The translations under genes and the position numbers were made by a program. Shown piece by piece: positions 9,473-17,653 of a stretch of DNA of 64,000 bases. Under the pieces are notes generated by a model. It was not told where the DNA came from. It did no database searches and saw only the letters and a program-made list of their open reading frames with translations. Numbering within the stretch: position 1 is the stretch's first letter; every line of letters begins with the position of its first letter. The stretch lies in contig NZ_JABJXU010000001.1 of NCBI RefSeq assembly GCF_013155265.1, positions 550,154 through 614,153 on the forward strand, given 5' to 3'. The stretch is from Enterococcus sp. MMGLQ5-1 (GTDB taxonomy: Bacteria; Bacillota; Bacilli; Lactobacillales; Streptococcaceae).

Positions 9473-10273
9473 GTGAAATATTACGAATTACTAAATGAGG
9501 GCTATCAGGTAGAGAGTCTGCTATTACATCATAAAAATTGGCAAAAAACTGATTTATTATTGAATCTTCAAAGCGAAGTGGATGAGGATTCACTTCGTTT
9601 TTTGGCTGAATCAAAGGGCTTACTTGCTGACGACTATCCCTTACAATATATTACGCACACGGTTCATTTTTTTGACTTATACTTATATGTTGATGAAAAT
9701 GTTTTAATTCCGCGACCAGAAACGGAAGAATTGGTTGATTTAGTATTAAAGGATTTTGATGATAAGAAACGATGTGTTTTAGATATTGGCACTGGTAGCG
9801 GTGCAATCAGTCTAGCTTTAAAGGCTAATCGTCCAAAATGGCAGCTTACAGCAAGTGATATTTCTGAAAATGCATTGAAAATTACCAGAAAAAATGCAAA
9901 AAATCTCGATTTATCAATTGAAACAATTCAGAGTGATTTATTTGAAAAAATAGAAGGGAAATTTGATATTATTGTCAGCAATCCACCGTACATTAGCTTT
10001 GATGAGCTCGAATTGATGGATGCAAGTGTCATTAAATACGAGCCAGATTTAGCTTTATTTGCTGAAAATCAAGGCTTGGCAATTTATCAAGCAATTATTT
10101 TGCAAATGAAACCCCACTTAACCCCCCAAGCTTGCGTATACTTTGAAATTGGTTTTGCACAAGCTCATGCAGTGAGTGGGCTATTAAAGCGAGCTTTTCC
10201 AACGAGTGAAATTACGGTATTAAAGGATTTATTCGGCAAAGACCGAATGGTAAGGATGAAATTAGATGACTGA
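9473..10273 (+). CDS. prmC: Release factor glutamine N5-methyltransferase
   Basis: A 266-residue SAM-dependent methyltransferase that modifies the GGQ glutamine of release factors. The SAM motif DIGTGSGAISLAL and the substrate-glutamine motif NPPY (near residue 170) are present, and PRPETEELV precedes the SAM site as in the family. The start is a GTG six bases after the prfA stop, with only a weak ribosome binding site, so translation is probably coupled to prfA. It overlaps the next gene by 8 bases. Confidence 0.95.
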   Translation: MKYYELLNEGYQVESLLLHHKNWQKTDLLLNLQSEVDEDSLRFLAESKGLLADDYPLQYITHTVHFFDLYLYVDENVLIPRPETEELVDLVLKDFDDKKRCVLDIGTGSGAISLALKANRPKWQLTASDISENALKITRKNAKNLDLSIETIQSDLFEKIEGKFDIIVSNPPYISFDELELMDASVIKYEPDLALFAENQGLAIYQAIILQMKPHLTPQACVYFEIGFAQAHAVSGLLKRAFPTSEITVLKDLFGKDRMVRMKLDD

Positions 10274-11261
10274 AATTTTAAAGGCAAATTCCGTAGGTAT
10301 TGATAAAGCGGTTCGTTTTCTTAAGGCAGGTGAGCTAGTTGCTTTTCCAACAGAAACGGTTTATGGATTAGGTGCACCTGCGACTGATTCGGCAGCTGTC
10401 AGGGCAGTTTTTCAGGCAAAGGGACGCCCAAGTGACAATCCTTTGATTGTTCATGTTTCTAATTTATCAATGGTTGAGCGTTATGCAAAAAAAATCCCGA
10501 AAGTTTTCTATCAATTAGTAGAACAATTTTGGCCGGGTAGCTTAACCTTAATTCTGGAGGCCAAGAATTTACCTGATGAGGTCACTGCTGGTTTATCAAC
10601 GGTTGCTTTTAGAATGCCTGATTCTCAATTAACCCTTAATCTAATAGAACAGCTTGGCACACCAATTGTTGGTCCATCTGCTAATACTTCTGGTAAGCCA
10701 TCACCAACCAAGGCGGCTCACGTTTTTCATGATTTAGACGGTAAAATATCGGCAATTTTAGATGGTGGTAGCGCAAAGATTGGTGTGGAGTCAACGGTAG
10801 TTGATTTGACGGGCAAAACGCCCTTAATTTTACGACCGGGAAAAGTGACACTTTCTGATTTGAAAGTCATTTTACCTAAATTAGAATATGATAGACATCT
10901 GATTAGCGATGAGGAAATACCAAAGGCACCGGGGATGAAATATCAGCATTATTCGCCTAGCGTGTCAGTATTTATGGTAACAGGCGCTGAAATTTCAAGA
11001 ATACCTGACCAAGCAGATTTAGCGATAGTGGCGGATGAAAGCTTCCTATCGAATTTTAGGCATGCCCATACTTTTGTCCTATCAAATAATCAGTCAATTG
11101 AAATGGCAACCCGTAATTTATATCAGGCCCTGCGTCAATTTGATCAGTCGGGCATTTCAGCAATTTTTGTTGAGGTTTATGCAGGTGAAAATGCAAGGGC
11201 CTATATGAATCGTTTGCAAAAGGCGAGTGGTGGTAAAAGCTTTACAGATTTTCATATCTAA
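10266..11261 (+). CDS. tsaC: L-threonylcarbamoyladenylate synthase (Sua5/TsaC type)
   Basis: A 331-residue, two-domain protein of the Sua5 type. The N-terminal YrdC domain (about residues 10-200) has the family motifs AFPTETVYGLGAPA, KGRPSDNPLIVH and GPSANTSGKPSPT. A smaller Sua5 domain follows the linker KAPGMKYQHYSP. It makes threonylcarbamoyl-AMP from threonine, bicarbonate and ATP for the t6A37 modification of ANN-decoding tRNAs. Position directly after prfA-prmC is the common Firmicute arrangement (ywlC in Bacillus). It is followed by about 0.9 kb of non-coding repeats, with no clear T-tract terminator close to the stop. Confidence 0.95.
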   Translation: MTEILKANSVGIDKAVRFLKAGELVAFPTETVYGLGAPATDSAAVRAVFQAKGRPSDNPLIVHVSNLSMVERYAKKIPKVFYQLVEQFWPGSLTLILEAKNLPDEVTAGLSTVAFRMPDSQLTLNLIEQLGTPIVGPSANTSGKPSPTKAAHVFHDLDGKISAILDGGSAKIGVESTVVDLTGKTPLILRPGKVTLSDLKVILPKLEYDRHLISDEEIPKAPGMKYQHYSPSVSVFMVTGAEISRIPDQADLAIVADESFLSNFRHAHTFVLSNNQSIEMATRNLYQALRQFDQSGISAIFVEVYAGENARAYMNRLQKASGGKSFTDFHI

Positions 11262-11357
11262 AAATCGCAAATTATAAAAATATTTGTCATTTAAATTCAT
11301 TATAAAGTTATCAATAGATAAAAAATGATGTGATAAAAGCTGATTAATGACATAGAA

Positions 11358-11377
11358 AGGGGCGCTAAAGCGCTCCT
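11358..11377. repeat. Short GC-rich hairpin
   Basis: AGGGGCGC and GCGCTCCT form an 8-bp stem with one G-U pair and a TAAA loop. There is no T-tract, so termination is doubtful. Confidence 0.5.
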
Positions 11378-11410
11378 AGGTCGCTTATAAAAGTTTAGTT
11401 CAATTACATA

Positions 11411-11469
11411 CCATGCCGACTAACTGCCTCAAATTTCAGAATGAAATTTGAGGCAGTTAGTCGGCATGG
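11411..11469. repeat. Perfect 28-bp-arm inverted repeat
   Basis: Two perfectly complementary 28-base arms (from CCATGCCGACTAACTG to CAGTTAGTCGGCATGG) are separated by only GAA. A transcript would fold into one long hairpin. The right half recurs, slightly changed, at about 58587-58617. It is followed by CAAAAAACGCC rather than a T-tract. Confidence 0.9.
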
Positions 11470-11657
11470 CAAAAAACGCCATTATAATTATTTTTGCTTA
11501 TATTCACATTTCAAAACAAGCCGTTTACGCCCTTTTCCTAAATAGCTATGGTATTGAAAGCAAGCTAGCGGCAATGTACCTTAGCAGATTTTCCACTTAG
11601 GCGTTGACTGTTTGCTGCCATAATGTTACCTGTTAATTACGAATGTTAAACCAAGAG

Positions 11658-11936
11658 GACTGGACGTATGTCGTAGTCTTAGAATAGACAAAGTATACTT
11701 TCAAAGTATGCTTTTTTTGCGGTCTACAATGAATTGGGCTGATAAATATTTCGATCCATTCTTTATAGGTCTAATGTGGAATTGTTTATCGGAACAATCC
11801 CAGTTTCACAATAAAACTACAATATTCAAAGTAGCCTTGAGCAGCACAAAATGTGCTGGCGCACAATATAGACAAATGCTCGATTATATTTCGGACATTT
11901 CTTTACATTTTGGGACTGGACGTATGTCGCAGTCTT
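11658..11936 (+). repeat. Dispersed intergenic repeat, copy 1, between 23-bp direct repeats
   Basis: The core (about 11681-11911) begins with the hairpin AGACAAAGTATACTT...AAGTATGCTTT followed by T residues. It contains the palindrome GCAGCACA aaa TGTGCTG and ends with CTCGATTATATTTCGGACATT. The same ordered landmarks occur at 26598-26940 and 44171-44652. This copy alone is bracketed by 23-base direct repeats (11658-11680 and 11914-11936, one difference). Each of these is itself a small hairpin, and the right one is followed by a T-tract and may act as a terminator. Confidence 0.8.
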
Positions 11937-12125
11937 TTTTTATTTTTCTATTGAGCATATTGATTGCCAAAATGATAGTTATTTGCTATCACTCGTCAGC
12001 TCAATTACTATTATTCAACCATTTTATCAAGTGTTACACTTTATTTTAAGTTCGAACGGAAATTATAAAAAAATTAAGAAGCTTTTAAAAAATCAAATTA
12101 ATTAGGTCTAAAGGGGAGTGTTGTT

Positions 12126-13160
12126 ATGAAAAAAAGATTCATATCGGGATTAGCTACTGTTATTTTATTTTCTACTGCTGGTTGTGGTAGTTCAGAAAAA
12201 ACTAGCTCAGCTGATACAGGCGAAAAGGAGGAGGTAGCAATCACTAATGTTAGCTATGATCCGACCAGGGAGCTTTATGAAGCCTATAATCAGGCGTTCC
12301 AAAAATACTGGCAGAAAAAAGAAAATCAGCAGGTGGAAATCACACAGTCCCACGGGGGGAGTGGAAAACAGGCAAATTCAGTTATTGAAGGTAATGAGGC
12401 CGATGTCGTGACCTTAGCTTTGGAACAAGATGTGACCAGTATTGAAGCAGCGGGCTTGATTGATGAGGGGTGGAAAAAGTCGTTTCCAGAAAATTCTTCG
12501 CCATACACCTCAACGATTGTTTTTCTAGTTCGCAAGGGCAATCCTAAGAATATTAAGGATTGGGATGATTTGACTAAGGAGGGGGTCGGCGTAATCACAC
12601 CAAATCCTAAAACATCAGGTGGCGCGAGATGGAATTATTTAGCTGCATGGGCCTATGCCAATGAAAAATATGCTGGGTCAGAGGCTAAAAATATTGCCTT
12701 TGAAAAATCCTTGTATCAAAATGTTTTAGTTTTAGATTCAGGTGCTCGCGGGGCAACAACGACCTTTGTTGAAAATGGTCAGGGAGATGTATTAATTGCT
12801 TGGGAAAATGAAGCGTATCTATCACTAAAGGAGCATCCAGAGGATTATGAAATCATCACACCGAGTATTAGTATTAAAGCGGAGCCCTCAGTTGCAGTTG
12901 TCGATGAAATCGCTAAGGAACGTGGCACAGAAAAGGTTGCAAAGGCTTATTTAGAATATTTATATTCAGATGAGGGGCAAAGAATTGCGGCAGAAAATTA
13001 CTATCGACCAACAAATAAAAAAATTGCTGAGGAATATGCAGATCAATTTGAAGCAATAAAGCTGGTACAAATTGATGATAAATTATTTGGTGGCTGGGCT
13101 AAGGTTCAAGAGAAGCATTTTAATGATGGTGGTATTTTTGATCAAATATATGCAAAATAG
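12126..13160 (+). CDS. sbp: Sulfate-binding lipoprotein of the sulfate ABC importer
   Basis: A 344-residue periplasmic-binding-protein-type lipoprotein. The signal peptide ends in the lipobox TAGC (Cys20). Family stretches of the sulfate/thiosulfate-binding group follow: [34 protein letters not shown] and [16 protein letters not shown]. It would capture sulfate (or thiosulfate) outside the cell and hand it to the CysT/CysW permease encoded directly downstream. AGGGGAG precedes the ATG. It opens a long same-strand sulfur cluster. Sequence alone does not separate sulfate from thiosulfate preference, but the sulfurylase genes downstream favour sulfate. Confidence 0.93.
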   Translation: MKKRFISGLATVILFSTAGCGSSEKTSSADTGEKEEVAITNVSYDPTRELYEAYNQAFQKYWQKKENQQVEITQSHGGSGKQANSVIEGNEADVVTLALEQDVTSIEAAGLIDEGWKKSFPENSSPYTSTIVFLVRKGNPKNIKDWDDLTKEGVGVITPNPKTSGGARWNYLAAWAYANEKYAGSEAKNIAFEKSLYQNVLVLDSGARGATTTFVENGQGDVLIAWENEAYLSLKEHPEDYEIITPSISIKAEPSVAVVDEIAKERGTEKVAKAYLEYLYSDEGQRIAAENYYRPTNKKIAEEYADQFEAIKLVQIDDKLFGGWAKVQEKHFNDGGIFDQIYAK

Positions 13161-13181
13161 CTTGGAGGATAGGGGGACTAG

Positions 13182-14012
13182 ATGCGATTTAGCCTAAAAA
13201 AAAATCGAGTTGTACCGGGCTTTGGTATTAGCCTTGGTATCACTATGACCATGATTAGCCTGATTATTTTAATTCCAATGATTTCTATTTTTTTACAAAC
13301 CTCAAAAATTGGCATTGATGAATTTTGGCGAATTGCTATGAGTAAGCGAGTCGTATTGAGCTATTTATTAAGTGTAAAAACTGCTTTTTTTGCAGCATTG
13401 ATTAATACCGTTTTTGGCTTGATTTTAGCATGGGTTTTGGTACGGTACAGCTTTTTTGGCAAACGTTTTATTGATGGTTTAGTAGAGCTACCCTTTGCTT
13501 TACCAACTGCCGTTGCAGGTATTTCCTTAGCCAATCTCTATTCAGATAAAGGGTTTATGGGACAGCTTTTATTACACTTTGGGATTAAGGTTTCTTATAC
13601 AGAGCTCGGCATTCTAGTGGCAATGACCTTTGTTACAATTCCCTTTGTCGTTCGTGAGGTTCAGCCAGTGCTTGCAAAGCTAGATCCAATCTATGAGGAG
13701 GCAGCAAGTGTGATGGGAGCGACGCCATTTCAAATTTTTAGCCGAATTATTTTTCCAGAATTGAAATTCCCTCTGTTTATTGGCTTTAGTCTAGCCTTTG
13801 CTAGAAGTATGGGTGAATATGGTTCAGTCGTTTTTATTGCTGGCAATCAACCCTTTAAGACAGAAATTCCATCATTGCTAATTGCAAGTCAATTAAATGA
13901 GCACTCGTATTCAGGTGCCACTGCGATAGCTTTAGTATTGTTAATCTTCAGTTTTTTAGTAATGATTGTGATTAATTTAATTCAGCATCAAATGCAGCGA
14001 TTTGTGAGGTGA
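13182..14012 (+). CDS. cysT: Sulfate ABC transporter permease CysT
   Basis: A 276-residue membrane protein with about six helices. The EAA loop that contacts the ATPase reads EEAASVMGATPFQIF with ...IIFPELKFPL, typical of CysT/CysU. It begins 21 bases after sbp with GGAGG upstream and is followed 7 bases later by cysW. The two permeases form the heterodimeric channel of the importer. The region LPFALPTAVAGI is characteristic of the sulfate/molybdate permease family. Confidence 0.93.
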   Translation: MRFSLKKNRVVPGFGISLGITMTMISLIILIPMISIFLQTSKIGIDEFWRIAMSKRVVLSYLLSVKTAFFAALINTVFGLILAWVLVRYSFFGKRFIDGLVELPFALPTAVAGISLANLYSDKGFMGQLLLHFGIKVSYTELGILVAMTFVTIPFVVREVQPVLAKLDPIYEEAASVMGATPFQIFSRIIFPELKFPLFIGFSLAFARSMGEYGSVVFIAGNQPFKTEIPSLLIASQLNEHSYSGATAIALVLLIFSFLVMIVINLIQHQMQRFVR

Positions 14013-14019
14013 TTAGAAA

Positions 14020-14832
14020 ATGAAGAATAAAACCTTTACTCAATATTTGCTCATTACGCTTGCAGTAATTTTTTTAGTAATAATGTTAATTTTACCTCTA
14101 TTTTTCGTGATGACGAGTGCCTTAGGTAATGGATTTAATGCCTATCTAGCTGCTATTTCTGACGAGTATACCTTAAAGGCCTTAAAGCTGACTTTGGTAA
14201 CAACTCTGATAACGATTATTGTCAATATTGTTTTTAGTCTGGCAGCAATTTGGCTATTGTTTAATTTTCAATTTAAAGGAAAAAGCTTATTAATCAGTAT
14301 TATTGATATTCCTTTTGCGATTTCACCAATTGTAGTTGGTCTATTTTATGTTTTAACCTTTGGTAGAATCGGCTGGCTATTCCCTCTCGTTGATTTTTTA
14401 GGACTTAAAATTATCTTTGCTTTGCCTGCTGTAATTTTAGTGACCATTTTTGTTACGCTACCATTTATGACACGTGAGGTACTTCCTGTTTTGGAGGCTC
14501 GAGGTAATGAAGAAGAGCAAGCTGCAGCCATTTTTGGTGCATCGGCAAGCTATATTTATCGAAAAATTACGCTACCTCATATTAAATGGCCTCTGATCTA
14601 CGGCTTAGTCTTAACTACTGCCCGTGCTTTAGGAGAATATGGCGCAGTTTCAATCGTCTCGGGCAATTTAAGAGGAAAAACGGTGACGGTTCCGTTACAG
14701 GTTGAGCTGCTTTATAACGAATATCAGTTTTCTGCTTCGTATGCTGTTGCCTCGATTTTGGTGATTATCGCAATTATTATTTTAATTATTCGTAATGTCG
14801 TCGAGCATAAAAGTCAACATTCAATGAAGTGA
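14020..14832 (+). CDS. cysW: Sulfate ABC transporter permease CysW
   Basis: A 270-residue partner of CysT, with about six membrane helices and an EAA loop (EEQAAAIFGASASYIYRKITLPHIKWPL region). The conserved segment DIPFAISPIVVGL is typical of CysW. It starts 7 bases after cysT, so the two are cotranscribed and probably translationally linked. The ATPase (cysA) is not adjacent; cysH lies between, which is an unusual order. Confidence 0.92.
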   Translation: MKNKTFTQYLLITLAVIFLVIMLILPLFFVMTSALGNGFNAYLAAISDEYTLKALKLTLVTTLITIIVNIVFSLAAIWLLFNFQFKGKSLLISIIDIPFAISPIVVGLFYVLTFGRIGWLFPLVDFLGLKIIFALPAVILVTIFVTLPFMTREVLPVLEARGNEEEQAAAIFGASASYIYRKITLPHIKWPLIYGLVLTTARALGEYGAVSIVSGNLRGKTVTVPLQVELLYNEYQFSASYAVASILVIIAIIILIIRNVVEHKSQHSMK

Positions 14833-14857
14833 ACAAAATAAAAAATAGGAGTTATTA

Positions 14858-15472
14858 ATGTCAATCAATTTGCAAGAAATTAATCAAAGGGACAGTCAAG
14901 GCATTATTGAACAGCTTTTACAGCTAAAGCAGCGTTCAATATGTACGACAAATTTTAGACCATTTGAGGCAGTATTAATCCATAGCTTAGTCCAATATGA
15001 GCCTAAGCTACCGATTATCTGGATGGATAGTGGCTATAATACAAAGGAAACATATGTTTTTGCTGATAAATTAACGCAGAAGCTAAATTTGAATTTAACA
15101 ATTTACCATCCACAAGTATCAAAGGCACATTATCAAGCCATCCACGGTGAACAGCTTCCGGTGATTGATACACCAGAGCATGATCAATTTACCCAGCTAG
15201 TAAAAATTGAGCCATTTGAACGTGCATTAACGGAGCAAAAGCCAGAAATTTGGTGGACAGCCTTGCGCGCTGAGGATTCGGCAGTTAGAGCCAATATGAA
15301 AAAGGTTGCAATTAATCAGGATGGCTTAATTAAGGCGGCACCATTACTAGAGTGGACTAGCCAAGACATGTGGCAATATTTACAAGCTCATGACTTACCA
15401 AATAATGACCACTATTTTGACCCAACTAAAGTGAATGAAAAACGAGAATGTGGATTGCATTTAAAGCATTAA
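14858..15472 (+). CDS. cysH: Phosphoadenylyl/adenylyl-sulfate reductase
   Basis: A 204-residue reductase that converts activated sulfate (PAPS or APS) to sulfite. The C-terminus carries the catalytic motif ECGLH (Cys199) in KRECGLH. It has no Cys-Cys pairs of the kind that hold the 4Fe-4S cluster in most bacterial APS reductases; the only other cysteine is near residue 29. By established family rules this points to the cluster-free, PAPS-type enzyme, which uses thioredoxin. The PAPS-making kinase CysC is not in the window. It lies between the permease genes and cysA. It is shorter than E. coli CysH (244 residues). Confidence 0.88.
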   Translation: MSINLQEINQRDSQGIIEQLLQLKQRSICTTNFRPFEAVLIHSLVQYEPKLPIIWMDSGYNTKETYVFADKLTQKLNLNLTIYHPQVSKAHYQAIHGEQLPVIDTPEHDQFTQLVKIEPFERALTEQKPEIWWTALRAEDSAVRANMKKVAINQDGLIKAAPLLEWTSQDMWQYLQAHDLPNNDHYFDPTKVNEKRECGLHLKH

Positions 15473-15518
15473 TTTAATAGCTAATTTATTAATTTTAACA
15501 GCTAGAAAGGGTGGCGTA

Positions 15519-16583
15519 ATGTATGTTGAATTAAAGGGCGTCAATAAAAAATATGGTGACTATCCAGCAAGCCACGATATAAATTTTGGTGTAAAAAAAG
15601 GGCAGCTTGTTGCCCTATTAGGACCATCTGGAAGTGGTAAGACGACTATTTTACGCATGATTGCTGGACTCGAATCGGCCGATAGTGGTGATATTTTGAT
15701 CAATGGAAAGCGCATCAATGATTTAACCGCAAGTAAGCGTGAAATTGGCTTTGTGTTTCAAAATTATGCGCTATTTCGTTACATGACCGTCTTTGAAAAT
15801 ATTGCCTTTGGCTTATCAGTTAAAAAATATTCTAAAAATGAAATTAAGGCAAGGGTTGCTGAATTAATTGAGCTGACTGGTCTTAGTGGCTTAGAAAAAC
15901 GTTATCCAAGCCAGCTTTCTGGTGGACAAAAGCAAAGGGTCGCCTTTGCGAGAGCACTTGCACCTAAGCCACATGTTTTATTATTAGACGAGCCATTTGC
16001 AGCGGTTGATGCGAAGATTAGAAAAGAGCTTAGAACGTGGTTAAAAGCAGTGATTCAAAAGATTGGTATAACAAGTATTTTTGTAACTCATGATCATGAG
16101 GAGGCGATTGAGGTCGCTGACGAAATTATTGTGACAAACAAAGGTCGGGTGGTACAGCAGGCGACGCCATTGATAATCTATCAGCAGCCCAAAACGCCCT
16201 TTGTTGCGCAATTTATTGGTGAAAGCGACGTCATTAATAATATTAACCGATTAAAAGGCTTTGAGTCTGTTACTGAGGATGCTAAGGCGGTCGTCCGTCC
16301 AGAGTTTATTCAGCTTTTTAAAAGAGATGAGCTAGTGCAATACGAAGCCTCAGTTGAGTTAGGAATTGTTGAGTCAGTTAAATTTAGGGGCTCATTTTTA
16401 GAAATATCAGTAGCAGTAAAGGGGATACACTTGGTTACAAATCGTTCTTTAGAGAAGGCTATATTTGAATGTGGAGAAACTGTTCAGGTTTTTATCTATC
16501 GTCTTTATGTTTTTAATGAGACAGAGGCTTCTGTCATTGAAAATCCAAATACTCGCCTGTCTATCCTAGGTAGTGGTTTATAA
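15519..16583 (+). CDS. cysA: Sulfate ABC transporter ATP-binding protein
   Basis: A 354-residue ATPase with Walker A GPSGSGKTT near residue 34, signature LSGGQKQRVAFARAL and Walker B LLLDEPFAAVD, then the switch histidine in THDHEEA. The C-terminal third is a TOBE-type regulatory region, as in CysA and other importer ATPases. AGAAAGGG precedes the ATG. It powers the Sbp-CysT-CysW importer. Transcription may extend from cysH 46 bases upstream. Confidence 0.93.
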   Translation: MYVELKGVNKKYGDYPASHDINFGVKKGQLVALLGPSGSGKTTILRMIAGLESADSGDILINGKRINDLTASKREIGFVFQNYALFRYMTVFENIAFGLSVKKYSKNEIKARVAELIELTGLSGLEKRYPSQLSGGQKQRVAFARALAPKPHVLLLDEPFAAVDAKIRKELRTWLKAVIQKIGITSIFVTHDHEEAIEVADEIIVTNKGRVVQQATPLIIYQQPKTPFVAQFIGESDVINNINRLKGFESVTEDAKAVVRPEFIQLFKRDELVQYEASVELGIVESVKFRGSFLEISVAVKGIHLVTNRSLEKAIFECGETVQVFIYRLYVFNETEASVIENPNTRLSILGSGL

Positions 16584-16767
16584 AGTGTTGGACACGGTTG
16601 GTAGAAAAACAAATATATTAGTGCCATTGGTAGCTAATAAAATCCAGTCTAAAATACGCATCATACCGAATAGCTGAGAGATACAGTTAGAGGTGGCGAA
16701 ATTTTCCGATTGGTGAGATTAATCAAGAAATTAATGCATAATTAACAAAATGTAGAAGGTGAAAATT
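16584..16767. other. Gap between cysA and cysD
   Basis: I see no gene, riboswitch or clear terminator here. It may hold a second promoter, but no good -35/-10 pair stands out. Confidence 0.4.
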
Positions 16768-17568
16768 GTGAATCATTTAGATCAATTAGAAGCAGAAAGT
16801 ATTTATATTTTGCGAGAGGCCTATAAAAAGCTAGGAAAATTAGGGATGCTTTGGTCAATCGGTAAGGACTCAACGGTATTATTGTGGTTGACCAAAAAGG
16901 CATTTTACGGTCATACCCCCTTTCCCTTTATTCATGTTGACACGACGTATAAAATACCTGAGATGATTGAGTATCGTGATCGTGTCGCTAAGGCGCTTAA
17001 TCTTGATTTAATTGTTCACACTAATCAAGTCGCAATTGACGCGGGGATGAATCCTAGCGAAGGGCGATTGAAATGCTGTGCGGCCTTGAAAACAGAAGGC
17101 TTAAACCAGGTTACTAAAATTTATGGCTTTGAAGGCTTGATCGTTGGTGTGCGTCGTGATGAAGAAGGCAGTCGCTCTAAGGAGCGCGTGTTTTCAGAAC
17201 GAAATCAGGCGGATAAATGGGATTATACCAAACAAGCACCAGAGCTTTGGAATCAATATAAGACTGACTTCCCAAAGGGCAATCATATTCGAGTCCATCC
17301 ATTATTACAATGGACGGAATTAGATATTTGGGAATATATTCAGCGTGAGCAGATTCCAATTATTGACTTGTATTTTTCTAAAAATGGGAAGCGATACCGT
17401 AGCTTAGGGTGTGCGCCCTGTACGCGACCGATTGAGAGCCGAGCGGGAAATGTCGCAGAGATTATTGAGGAATTAAAAAATACGAACGTTGGAGAACGAG
17501 CAGGGCGAGCGCAGGATCAGGCAGATACTTATGCAATGCAAAAGCTGAGAAAAGAAGGCTATATGTGA
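16768..17568 (+). CDS. cysD: Sulfate adenylyltransferase small subunit CysD
   Basis: A PP-loop enzyme of about 266 residues. [12 protein letters not shown] near residue 32 is the ATP-pyrophosphatase loop, and [17 protein letters not shown] is the family signature. With CysN it forms APS from ATP and sulfate. Two GTG starts are possible. I chose the one at 16768 because AAGGTG lies 6-7 bases before it; the GTG at 16759 would fall inside that site. A CC pair (KCCAAL) and CAPC resemble anaerobe/clostridial CysD forms rather than the E. coli one. cysN follows after 85 bases. Confidence 0.93.
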   Translation: MNHLDQLEAESIYILREAYKKLGKLGMLWSIGKDSTVLLWLTKKAFYGHTPFPFIHVDTTYKIPEMIEYRDRVAKALNLDLIVHTNQVAIDAGMNPSEGRLKCCAALKTEGLNQVTKIYGFEGLIVGVRRDEEGSRSKERVFSERNQADKWDYTKQAPELWNQYKTDFPKGNHIRVHPLLQWTELDIWEYIQREQIPIIDLYFSKNGKRYRSLGCAPCTRPIESRAGNVAEIIEELKNTNVGERAGRAQDQADTYAMQKLRKEGYM

Positions 17569-17653
17569 TTAAGCTTTATATATGGCGAAGCGAGTTGTCT
17601 TGTAGGTTATTAATAATAAATATATTTGATATAAATTAGATAAAGAGGAATTC

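Larger units (their letters stand above)
11262..12125. other. 864-base non-coding stretch built of repeats
   Basis: It holds, in order: a short GC-rich hairpin (11358-11377), a large inverted repeat (11411-11469), an unassigned stretch with an imperfect GCGGCAA/TTGCTGCC pairing (about 11560-11630), and a dispersed repeat copy between direct repeats (11658-11936). Last comes the AT-rich leader of the sulfate operon. An open frame at 11708-12049 runs over the repeat copy and is not a credible gene. Confidence 0.7.

Noticed and set aside
11708-12049. 113-codon open frame upstream of the sulfate operon
   Set aside because: It runs across dispersed repeat copy 1, has no ribosome binding site and no recognisable composition.
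16584-16767. Gap before cysD considered for a SAM or T-box riboswitch
   Set aside because: I could not find the T-box sequence, a SAM-type core or a terminator hairpin in it.
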